64,000 bases of DNA from Apostichopus japonicus (Eukaryota; Echinodermata; Holothuroidea; Aspidochirotida; Stichopodidae), in contig NC_092582.1 in assembly GCF_037975245.1 (NCBI RefSeq), positions 22,718,577-22,782,576 of the forward strand, written 5' to 3'. Within the stretch, counting starts at the first letter, position 1, and every line of letters begins with the position of its first letter. Shown piece after piece: positions 1 to 8,640 of this stretch. Position numbers and translations under genes: made by a program. Under the pieces are notes generated by a model. It was not told the DNA's origin, made no database searches, and saw nothing but the letters and a program-made list of their open reading frames with translations.

Positions 1-108
1 ATTTCTCCAGTAATATAACCAATAGAGAATGGACTCCTCTTTCAGCCATCCCAACCCTCACCTCCACCCCACCTCCTCCCAAGCTATCTTTTCCCCACCA
101 CCCATCAT

Positions 109-213
109 CCCCACTACCCAACATCCACACTACCCAACATCCCCACTACCCAACATCCACACTACCCAACATCCCCACTACCCAACATCCACACTACCCA
201 ACATCCCCACTTC
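109..213. repeat. 16-bp minisatellite in RABL6 intron 10
   Basis: Six or so copies of ACTACCCAACATCCAC with C/A variants. The rest of bases 1-613 is pyrimidine-rich plus-strand DNA with no further RABL6 exon recognised. Confidence 0.9.
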
Positions 214-613
214 ATTTTACATAGCAGTTTACCATGTCATACCAGATGAAATATTCTCTGCAGGTGACCCCACAATTATTACCTCAATTCCCCCCCCTCG
301 AATTCTCCCCAAACACCATCTTTCTTTACCACCTCAAGTAATGTTACTGACACAAGAAGACCACCATTAGTCCCCTCCCCTCCCTCGCTTCTCCCCCCCC
401 AAGAGTCAAATATCCATCCCACCAACAACAATGCTACCAACACAGAATACAGAGATACCCATCCATTCATCATCTCCCTCCCCCACCTTTGCCCCACCCC
501 AAATAACCATTTCACTCCCACCATCTCCCCCCACTTGCTGATACAGATCTTGACTTCATCCATCGGTGTGGAGCTGATTCCCGAGGGGCAACGGAAGGAT
601 ATTTTCCACTCAC

Positions 614-737
614 TGGATGATGGAGACTTTGACGATTTGGAAGTGACGCTCTCAAGGAAATTCAGATCCTCCAACTGAAGTTGGATCCCCGCCGAGGACG
701 GTGAAGTCGCACTCTCTGGTTCGGAGCTTGAAGACTG
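614..737 (-). CDS. RABL6: RABL6 coding exon 10 (last in window)
   Basis: The sequence after TGATCCCAG enters in phase 0 and reads QSSSSEPESATSPSSAGIQL, then QLEDLNFLESVTSKSSKSPS. The acidic and Ser/Lys composition and the LEDLNFLES-like hydrophobic patch fit the late part of RABL6, but identity to the family is weak. The donor is taken as TCCA|GTGAGT, phase 1. The acceptor is CAGCAG, so two starts three bases apart (737 or 734) are possible. The basic C-terminus seen in relatives (Lys-rich run) is not visible in bases 1-613 and should lie off the window. Confidence 0.68.
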
Positions 738-1491
738 CTGGGATCAACAGGGAAAATAGAAAAGGGTTCCAATGGTCAAGTTCCGTACATGTCACATAAA
801 TACTATTGTCTGTATTGAAAAAATTGCTGATTGAAAAATTGATGAAAATTTTTATACATATCCAGGCTAAAAATCACATCCTCTTAGCACTTCGTTATCG
901 CAAAGATACTATTAATTCTTTTTTAAATTTGGTGATTTTTTGCAAAACAGCAGATTGGTTGATGTCATCACGGCAATCAATTGAGATGAAAATGTCATTG
1001 CTTTTTCGTTTTAATGTTTCACATTCATTTATCCACAAAAGGAAAATAATGTTTCTACAAAAAGGGATTTGCTATCAAGATAAACTCCTATACAGAAAGA
1101 ACATTGATAGCTAAGCAAGCATTTCCAAATGTGTCAGGTTTCAAAAGGATAAATCAACCAGATGATTAGAATAAACCAGAGTAGTAGAGCTCTTCAAGGA
1201 AATCTACCGGGATGGCATCACAGACCACTTACTGTGACCCACTCTCTGGTGGTATCGGGTTTAGCCCTGTCAAAAGTAGCCCACATCCAAATAACTCATA
1301 ACTCAAGTTAGGGACAAGATCTTAGGAATGCGTTTCAACTGACAACGCTCAATATTTTTTCGCTTCGGTATATGTTTTTCGTTATCTGCCTTTATTATCC
1401 AGCTTGGTATATCATAAAATGGTTCATATACAACCATATTCTGCCCCCCCCCCAAAAAAAAAAAAATTTTAATGTATTTAAAAAAAAAAAA

Positions 1492-1572
1492 ATCTTAAAT
1501 ACGTTGCGCTACCTCTAATCTAATCTTTAAAAAAAAAATAATAATAATTTATTTTAAAAAATTTAAAAATAA

Positions 1573-1603
<31 letters not shown>

Positions 1604-1653
1604 TTAAAAAATAAAAAAAAATCTTAAATACGTTGAGCTACCTCTAATCTTTT
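1492..1653 (-). repeat. Duplicated exon 9 donor
   Basis: The exon 9/intron 9 junction (GATTAGAG|GTAGCTCAACG and TATTTAAGAT after it) occurs twice. The coding copy is at 1653-1621 and a near-copy lies at 1527-1492, with GTAGCG at 1512. The two are separated by about 90 bases of A/T-rich low complexity. Confidence 0.85.
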
Positions 1654-2005
1654 CACCATTGCACTGTCAGGGGCGTCCACTGTGAGATTGCTTTTGGTTG
1701 ACAAATGGGATTTTCCCTGTTTCACAATTGAATGTTCATTTAGTGAGATATCCTCCTCCTCCGGAGGCGTCTCAGATTGATTGTTGACCTTTGGCCTCTC
1801 CCGGCTCTCTTGGTCCGATGAATCTACATCTTCCACTGCCTGTATGACTGGACCCTCAGGTTCGCTGTCGCTGAGCTGGATCTCTCGGCTGGTCAATTTC
1901 TTTTTGGAATGCTCGGGACTGTTCGACGGTTTGATTTCGGGACCCTCGTCGTCCGAGTCTAATTCTTCTTGGAATCCGGCAACCATTGGATTGTCACCTT
2001 CGTCA
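1642..2005 (-). CDS. RABL6: RABL6 coding exon 9, NPMVAGFQ block
   Basis: The exon reads SDEGDNPMVAGFQEELDSDD, matching the conserved NPMVAGFQ motif of RABL6. A long acidic, Ser-rich disordered segment follows, with DSEPEGPVIQ (family-like) and DVDSSDQESRERPK. It ends at MVKRLE with donor GAG|GTAGCT, phase 0. Reading past the donor meets a stop within six codons. The acceptor is GGATTTTAG behind a run of G. The donor and its flanks are duplicated once 130 bp downstream. Confidence 0.92.
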
Positions 2006-2276
2006 CTAAAATCCCCCCAAAAATCAGAAGGGAAAAAAATAAATAATAAAATTGATTGTTCAACACTAAAACAAAGTATAAAATCAACATTAAAACAAAT
2101 ATATAAGTATATAAAATCCCAAAAGGCAATGTCAGAGGGAATTGACTTTGGGTAGCAAAAAACCCAGAAATCATCCATAAAGGTGCAGGTTGCCCAGGGG
2201 TAACCCCTATAGGGGCAGAATTAACAGAGACAGTCCTAAGGGATTGGACAGGCACAAACAACCTAGTGGTCCAAGA

Positions 2277-2850
2277 TGATGTATATATGAGATGTATATA
2301 TGAGATGTATATATGAGATATGTATATATGAGATATGTATATATGAGATATGTATATATGAGATATGTATATATGAGATATGTATATATGAGATATGTAT
2401 ATATGAGATATGTATATATGAGATATGTATATATGAGATATGTATATATGAGATATGTATATATGAGATATGTATATATGAGATATGTATATATGAGATA
2501 TGTATATATGAGATATGTATATATGAGAGATGTATATATGAGATATGTATATATGAGATGTATATATGAGATATGTATATATGAGATATGTATATATGAG
2601 ATATGTATATATGAGATATGTATATATGAGATATGTATATATGAGATATGTATATATGAGATATGTATATATGAGATATGTATATATGAGATATGTATAT
2701 ATGAGATATGTATATATGAGATGTATATATGAGATATGTATATATGAGATATGTATATATGAGATATGTATATATGAGATATGTATATATGAGATATGTA
2801 TATATGAGATATGTATATATGAGATATGTATATATGAGATATGTATATAC
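2277..2850 (-). repeat. 15-bp AT-rich minisatellite
   Basis: Nearly forty copies of a 15-bp unit (GAGATATGTATATAT on the plus strand) are interrupted four or so times by 12-bp or variant units. The length is a multiple of three and has no stop in several frames, so long meaningless open frames appear on both strands. The array sits about ten bases inside intron 8 of RABL6. Confidence 0.97.
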
Positions 2851-2859
2851 TAGACGCAC

Positions 2860-3064
2860 CTATCTGATAACGTCTCGGGTTCCTGCGCTATTTGGACCAC
2901 GACGGGGGCTCTCTTTCCCTTTTTGCTGCTCTTGCTGCTCTTGCCGGGGGCGGGCTCATCCTCAAAGAAGGACCTGTCGATACCCTCGTCCGGGACGAAG
3001 TCCTCCACGGACGTGACGGTGGTGTCGTTTGGTTTAGTCACTATTTCAGCTGGGGGTTCGATGA
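2860..3064 (-). CDS. RABL6: RABL6 coding exon 8, SVEDFVPDE block
   Basis: The acceptor is CTCTCCTAG. The exon contains TSVEDFVPDEGIDRSFFEDE, one of the best conserved blocks of the RABL6 C-terminal half, then a Lys/Ser run (GKSSKSSKKGKRAP) and EPETLSD. The donor AG|GTGCGT leaves in phase 2. A 570-bp array of a 15-bp AT-rich unit begins about ten bases into the intron. Confidence 0.95.
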
Positions 3065-3544
3065 CTAGGAGAGGGAAATATGATTCATATTAATGATGTG
3101 AAAATAGATTCTCTTTTTACTACGTGGGTGGGTACAATATCCTGGCACATCTGTAGATTCGTTGTACATCATTTGAAAACATGGCCTTAGATGGAGTATT
3201 AAAATAAGTCACCACCTTCACCCTCCCCCTCCCCCCCCCTCCCACATCTTTCCCACCCCACTTCTCATCCGGTTAAGCCAAAATAAGAACCAGAAAGCAA
3301 AAAGGCCTAGTGATTTCCTGCCCATTGGAAATATTGTTTAAGTACTGTGGTTTGAAATTGACACATTTTCATCTGTGAAGTCACTGTGTTTACACTTTAC
3401 AGGTATAGAATGTTTTAAGATCCATTGATGTCATGTTATACAATGGTCACAAATCGGCTTCTCGCATTCGATTTTAGTCGTTACGTGCCAGAATATAAGA
3501 TCCAGACATGATTCCCTGCAGGATGTAGCCTGCTTACAAGGTCT

Positions 3545-3625
3545 TCACCATTTGACCTCTGGTGACCTCAAATGACCTTTCACCTCCACCAAAAACAATA
3601 GGGTTTCTTCTACTCCACATGGGGC
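3545..3625 (-). repeat. Fragment of AGGTCA repeat family
   Basis: On the minus strand three AGGTCA half-sites are spaced by four bases each (TTTG, CCAG). An adjoining stretch shares CACCAAAAACAATAGGG with the element at 36525-36570. It lies in RABL6 intron 7, starting about 30 bases from the exon 7 donor. Confidence 0.8.
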
Positions 3626-3654
3626 CTCCCACACACCGAGTAAAAAAGACTCAC

Positions 3655-3900
3655 CCGCAGATCTTCCATCATCTTTTCTACCCTGCTCTATTTTGGCCTC
3701 GCTCGACCCAAACCAACGGGAAAACTTCTGGGAGAGGGACTGAGTCGGGGGGTCGGGTTCACCGGGTGGTGATGTGGGACTGTGGGGGGCAGCACTGGGT
3801 GGTTCTGCTGCTGCCTGCGCTACGGGTATCTCTCGTCGGTTCGACGGAGGGGTGCTCGCAGGACTGACCTTGGCTGGAGTACTCGATGAACTGCTGGAGG
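3655..3900 (-). CDS. RABL6: RABL6 coding exon 7, Ser/Pro-rich linker
   Basis: The acceptor is GTCTTCCAG. The exon opens with a run of serines, then a Pro/Ala/Ser-rich segment (SAAPHSPTSPPGEPDPPTQS), and ends with QKFSRWFGSSEAK, a match to the short basic-aromatic motif that follows the proline-rich linker in vertebrate RABL6. The remainder is charged (EQGRKDDGRSA). The donor GCGG|GTGAGT leaves in phase 1. About 80 bases downstream the intron carries three AGGTCA half-sites from a dispersed repeat. Confidence 0.9.
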
Positions 3901-4617
3901 CTGGAAGACACAAAAGTCAATTATAATCTCATAGGTTCTGCTTTTAACCCTTCCTTATTCAAATTTGTCATGACAACAACGATTATGAGGTAACAAGTTC
4001 ATAGTCTCTCCCCTCGCCCTATACCTCCCCCCACCCTCCCCACTTCTGCTGTCTCCCATTGCTCTCTCTCCCTTCCAAGAGCTCTTTATGATATCATTAC
4101 CCAGGTTTGAATTTAAAAACCTAGGACAAAGAAAGATGTATCCCTAATGTTACAGTAGATGTCGAATTGGAGAGAGAAAAAAAAGTGTGAGAATTTGATG
4201 AGTATTACAAATGTAAATTCTGTAGCACAAGCACAACACACCCACTTGGGCAGGAAAATGCTACATGTACAGCACACTGTACTGGTGTTCTAGCTGGTAT
4301 TAACTGGTTTGCTTCATTCTATTAAGTTCCATTCTTAAAATGTGTCCCATAAAACAACATCAAAAGATTTCCATTTTCAAAATTCTTACCAGTCCTTTAT
4401 ACCCTATAAGGACTACATCCGATGCAAGTATTCTAAATTATGGCCAAAAGTCATGGAGGTGAAGCCTTGACTTCTAATGCAAGCACGACCTCTTGTTACT
4501 AAAGAGGTGGGATGTTTTTGGGAGGGGGTTAAAGGGGGGAGGGGGTTAAAGGGGGTGGGGTAAGGTTGCAACCATGTGTCGATTCTATAATTCAAATGAT
4601 CCCCCAGACTCAAACAG

Positions 4618-4915
4618 CTTTTTCGACATGTGGACATTTGACACATGGACCATCTGACATGTGGACATTTGACAAATGAACATCTGACATGTGGACATTT
4701 GAAACATTGACAACCTCACATGTGGACATTTGACATGTGAGCATTTGACACATGGACCATCTGACATGTGGACATTTGACAAATGAACATCTGACATGTG
4801 GACATTTGAAACATTGACAACCTCACATGTAAACATTTGACATGTGAACATTTGACACATTGACAACCTCACATATCAACATTTGACGCATGGACAATCT
4901 GACATGTATCCTCTC
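4618..4915. repeat. 31-bp minisatellite, diverged distal block
   Basis: Units of about 31 bp (ACATTTGACACATGGACCAT and so on) are arranged in a roughly 107-bp higher-order repeat present about two times. They are more diverged than the block at 5128-5568. Both blocks lie in RABL6 intron 6. Confidence 0.92.
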
Positions 4916-5127
4916 TTTGATTTTTAAATGAAACCACGTAGATTTTACACGATCCCACGTATGCGCACAGAACGGTTTAGGCGATCATTTTTACCTAGAA
5001 GTATTAAGACTTTGAATTGTAAGATACATAGATAACTTTTTTTAACATATTTTTGAGATGCTGTAGTTCATTTTATTATATTGTCATTTTATGATGAATA
5101 TCAATAAATTTTACTTTACTTTACTTT
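4916..5127. mobile_element. Insertion splitting the 31-bp array
   Basis: A 210-bp non-repetitive segment interrupts the minisatellite. It ends in ATCAATAAATTTTAC and a short (TTTAC)n tail, as seen at the 3' end of many non-LTR retrotransposons and their SINEs. No coding sequence was seen and the family is not identified. Confidence 0.5.
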
Positions 5128-5568
5128 AAACATTTGACATGTGAACATTTGACACATGGACCATCTGACATGTGAACATTTGACACATGGACAATCTGAC
5201 ATGTGAACATTTGACACATGGACCATCTGACATGTGAACATTTGACACATGGACAATCTGACATGTGAACATTTGACACATGGACAATCTGACATGTGAA
5301 CATTTGACACATGGACAATCTGACATGTGAACATTTGACACATGGACCATCTGACATGTGAACATTTGACACATGGACAATCTGACATGTGAACATTTGA
5401 CACATGGACCATCTGACATGTGAACATTTGACACATGGACCATCTGACATGTGAACATTTGACACATGGACCATCTGACATGTGAACATTTGACACATGG
5501 ACAATCTGACATGTGAACATTTGACACATGGACAATCTGACATGTGAACATTTGACATGTGGACATTA
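5128..5568. repeat. 31-bp minisatellite, homogeneous block
   Basis: About 14 nearly identical 31-bp units alternate between CCATCTG and CAATCTG. The array reaches to within ten bases of the exon 6 donor. Open frames across it on the minus strand are artefacts of the repeat. Confidence 0.96.
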
Positions 5569-5575
5569 TTTTTAC

Positions 5576-5685
5576 CTGTCTGCTGGGTTCTGCCGTTTGG
5601 TACTGGTAGAGTTTGCGTCTGCGGACTTTTGGGAGGAGCCTTCTTCTTCTTCTGGACCCTCTGGCTTTCCAGACTACCTAAATAC
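5576..5685 (-). CDS. RABL6: RABL6 coding exon 6, basic linker
   Basis: After the acceptor TCATCAG, the exon reads YLGSLESQRVQKKKKAPPKS and then a Pro/Gln/Thr-rich run ending NGRTQQT. This is the start of the disordered region after the GTPase domain. The QKKKKAPPK run could act as a nuclear localisation signal (inference). The donor ACAG|GTAAAA leaves in phase 1. A 31-bp minisatellite begins within about ten bases of the donor. In vertebrates this part of the protein is poorly conserved, so the call rests on phase, splice sites and position. Confidence 0.85.
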
Positions 5686-6087
5686 CTGATGAGTAGAAAC
5701 AAAAGAAGGCTGTTTAACAAACACATTGATTGAAGCACGTCCAAACTAGGTGCGACCTATCGAAAAGTCCAATCTCACAATTTTTCCCTCTTTTCGAGTT
5801 CCTCGATCTTAGAATAGTTATGTAATACTTTCATAAATATAATTTGAAATCGCCTCTTTCAAACTAGATGGACCGCTTTTGAACTCCTCTCATCTCATAA
5901 TTGTTTCCATCTCTTGAAGCAATTCGTCCATGGGGAGTTATATTGACCATTACATACCACAAAACCGATCACTCTTCCATACTAACAGTGTGTACAGTAA
6001 CAAGTACAACTGACAATATCAATGATACAGCTTTATATATCACACATCTCAACTGTTTTTATTCTCTCGCCTAACAGCCCTACTCAC

Positions 6088-6297
6088 AGGTCGTAATTCT
6101 GGTCCTCGGATTCTTGCCTGAGCTGTAGTTCCTCTATGGTAGCCCTGGATTCCATTTTATTTGTCTCCAGCTGTGTGAGTAAGGTCTCCATCTGGAGTTG
6201 CAAGTACGGTATATTGAAGAACGTGTGTAAGTATCGCAGACCAAAGCCGTTCTTCATCGACGATTCCGCGTACATGACCGGTGCGGAACCTTCTGGC
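6088..6297 (-). CDS. RABL6: RABL6 coding exon 5, end of GTPase domain
   Basis: The exon encodes PEGSAPVMYAESSMKNGFGL, which includes the G5-like YAESS (about residues 209-213). The closing helix YLHTFFNIPYLQLQ follows, then a Leu/Glu-rich segment typical of RABL6 (METLLTQLETNK and EELQLRQESEDQNYDL). That second half is likely helical. The acceptor is an unusual purine-rich tract ending GAAAAAAAG|G, so this intron has a weak polypyrimidine signal. The donor is CT|GTGAGT. Phase 2 on both sides agrees with the neighbouring exons. Confidence 0.94.
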
Positions 6298-6425
6298 CTT
6301 TTTTTCAAAAACGAAAAAAAGAAATAAGAAATTATCAAGTCGATACAATATTGTTTTCATCCACTATATTTACCAAAAAAAAAGAAATATTGTTTCATTT
6401 TTAAAGTTCGATTAAACGTTGACTA

Positions 6426-6540
6426 TTACCTCAAAACATGTATATGTATATATTTAAAAATAGACATATATATATATAGATAAAAATTTAAAAAATATAT
6501 ATATATATATTTAATTTTTTTTTTTTGGGGGGTGGGGGGG
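6426..6540. repeat. TA-rich tract and T/G homopolymers in RABL6 intron 4
   Basis: ATATATGTATATAT stretches are followed by a T run joined to G runs, reaching to within six bases of the exon 4 donor. Confidence 0.85.
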
Positions 6541-6545
6541 GTTAC

Positions 6546-6686
6546 CTCTGGAAATGTTCTATATAGAACCTAGAGTCTTCCTCGTCCACCGTCCTGTGTT
6601 GTCCCATGTCCCTCATATTGCCCAAGACTAGTACTGGTATGTGCTGGGGAACGTTCGGCAGTTCTCTCTCTACGTATTGCCACGTC
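6546..6686 (-). CDS. RABL6: RABL6 coding exon 4, G4 region
   Basis: This exon completes Trp153 and reads on through ERELPNVPQHIPVLVLGNMRDMG. The G4 base-recognition motif is NMRD (about residues 176-179) in place of the Ras NKxD, a known RABL6 feature. It ends in FYIEHFQ with donor AG|GTAACC, phase 2. The acceptor is CTTGACAG. The fragment is too short to stand out as an open frame and was found by continuing the reading phase from exon 3. A stretch of T followed by a run of G lies just beyond the donor. Confidence 0.93.
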
Positions 6687-7269
6687 CTGTCAAGACGATG
6701 TGGAAAAGAAAATTCAATCAACGTACAGGGGAAAAGAAATTCAATGAGAACAAAATAAATATGTGCTCTGACCTGGGATGGTAGTTTTGAAAAGGGAAAA
6801 GCCCTACCAAATGTAGAGCAATATCAGTCAAGTTGGTGAAAATGTGTCATACACTGCACTGTGCCATATAACCTTCCATTCGCGTATGCAAACACATAAC
6901 ATGACAATGCAGTTATGGTAAATGCCTTTATTACTGCTACCAAATTATCGATACTGACGAAGATGTAACCCAACAGATGGATATATACACAACTACCCAC
7001 ACACACAATAACACACACACAGAGCGACTGAAGTGGTTAAGCTTACTAAGGCTTAGTGAAGGATTTACAGATTACTATAAAACTACATCATTGGAGGAAG
7101 TACTATTGTAACTGACATGAACGTGCTAATGATTAATCGTACTTAGCACCATAACTACACCACACAATGTCTTAAAGGTCACTAACGATTTGTAAACTAC
7201 ACCACCAATGCCTAGCTGCATAGTAGTAATCCTCAGTACTAGTATTGCACCACAAGCATATTTAGCACT

Positions 7270-7645
7270 GTTTTCATATTCACAAATGCTCTGTAACACC
7301 TAGCACCATAACTGCACCATCAGTGCTTCTCAATTTGACAATGCAAACAAACACTTTATCCCAAGACTACACCAGATGTACCTTTTTAGCTACCATCATA
7401 ATTGCCAATGCTTTGTAACAACTAGCATCATAACTACACCATCTCAACTCACCTACACAAAGAAAAAGTTTGCACCAACACTACACCACATGTCCCTTTC
7501 ATAGCTGCCTTTAATACGCACCAAAGTGCTTTGTAACATCTAGCATCATTACTACACCGTGGGTGCCTCTCAACTCACCTACACAAAGAAAGGCTTTGCA
7601 CCAACACTACACCACATGCCCCTTCTTAGCTGCCTTAATACTCAC
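7270..7645 (-). repeat. ~121-bp tandem array derived from exon 3 end
   Basis: The 3' 45 bases of RABL6 exon 3 and about 75 bases of following intron are repeated with a period of about 121 bp. One copy near 7525-7568 is almost exact (TGATGCTAGATGTTACAAAG) and keeps a usable donor (GTGCGT). A second near 7400-7444 has lost the donor, and a third near 7276-7330 is more decayed. Faint traces continue to about 7135. Confidence 0.85.
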
Positions 7646-7838
7646 CAATGCTTTGTAACATCTAGCATCATGACTACACCGTGGGTGCCTTTATAAACGT
7701 TAAGGAAACTTGCATCAAGACAGGGCTGATCATCTGCTTCCAAGGCATCGTTACCCAACTTGAGACTCTCTGTATATTTCTTCGTTTTACCTTTATCGAC
7801 TACATCCCAGACTTCCACTTTAACAATGTCGTCAGTTG
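7646..7838 (-). CDS. RABL6: RABL6 coding exon 3, G3 region
   Basis: The exon begins after CTTGCAG and reads TDDIVKVEVWDVVDKGK, which carries the G3-like motif (WDVVDKG, about residues 99-105) of RABL6. The usual Ras DxxG order is altered here, as is normal for this family. It continues through an acidic loop and ends VVMMLDVTKHW, with the Trp codon split by the donor TG|GTGAGT. The phases (1 in, 2 out) match exons 2 and 4. The 3' 45 bases are repeated at least twice more, with decay, just downstream in intron 3. Confidence 0.95.
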
Positions 7839-7904
7839 CTGCAAGACGAAAGACACAGATGATGGTATCACTGAAAGCTATATACATACATATATATGTA
7901 TAGT

Positions 7905-8282
7905 AACCATATATATAGTAACCAATAACTTAGTACAGCTCTTCATACCACTGTAACCCACAATGCAGTAACTCCCATCAACAGCTGGTCTTATCTGGAA
8001 CTATGTAACCGCCTAAGAGAAGTTTGGTATACCACTATAACCCCCAATGACACCTGGTTTTAAGTTGTAACCAACGCCACAACTGAGTGTGGGTACCCCT
8101 TTGAATATTGGTATAATCCAAGTCTCTGTAACCCATTCCACAACTGCACCAATTAGTGTGTAACCCCTTTGAATATTGGTATAATCCAAGTCTCTGTAAC
8201 CCATGCCACAACTGCACCAATGAGTGTGTAACCCCTTTGAATATTGGTATAATCCGAGTCTCTGTAACCCGTGCCAGAACTC
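7905..8282 (-). repeat. ~71-bp tandem array related to exon 2 end
   Basis: Three clear copies (8090-8280) and two or three older ones (7930-8060) share, on the minus strand, GGGTTACA and then TTGGATTATACCAATATT. The real exon 2 end reads GGGTTACAAAG|GTATGG, with ATTATTCCACTATTTT after it, so the unit looks like a copy of that junction. Older copies near 7954 and 8030 still read GTGGTAT at the junction. The younger copies have AC in place of GT. Confidence 0.7.
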
Positions 8283-8505
8283 ATCTTTGCTCGTCTCTGG
8301 GTCAAACATAAACAGCCAAATCAATCGCATAATATAAAGGTTAAAGTTCAATATTTGACCGTTTCTGAGCAAAAGTTAGAAAATGTTGGTTATTTATCTT
8401 CTTGTAAGTATTCCACAGGAATCTATGAACTATTTAGCCTGGCCTTTAAGCACTCTCGCTCGTAACTTTGTAAGCAACCCATTAAAATAGTGGAATAATC
8501 CATAC

Positions 8506-8640
8506 CTTTGTAACCCCACTGAATACTAGCCACTTGGATCTCTGGGGTTGGAATGTATTCTTCTTTAAACTTCTCCCCCTGAAGTCTTCTGAATAACGTT
8601 GATTTACCAGTGTTTCTGTCTCCTTTGATGATCACTTTCA
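8506..8640 (-). CDS. RABL6: RABL6 coding exon 2, GTPase P-loop
   Basis: The exon supplies residues 44 (shared) to 88. It holds the nucleotide-binding P-loop GDRNTGKS (about residues 50-57), followed by the switch-I-like stretch EEYIPTPEIQVASIQW. RABL6 is an atypical Ras-superfamily GTPase found in nucleus and cytoplasm and linked to proliferation control (family knowledge). The acceptor is TTTTCAG|TG and the donor AAAG|GTATGG, so the exon enters in phase 1 and leaves in phase 1. The frame is open throughout. The last bases of this exon and its donor recur as degraded tandem copies in intron 2. Confidence 0.94.

Noticed and set aside
541-735. Plus-strand coding reading of the block at 541-735
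   Set aside because: An open plus frame (SIGVELIPEGQRKD) exists, but the minus frame fits RABL6 phase and splice sites better.
2263-2859. Long open frames of repeated YTYLI or YEICI
   Set aside because: They are translations of a 15-bp AT satellite, open on both strands and in several frames. No coding evidence.
5116-5744. Cys/His-rich repeat protein (CVKCSHV type)
   Set aside because: It is the 31-bp minisatellite read in three frames. Only the short stretch at 5576-5685 is a real RABL6 exon.
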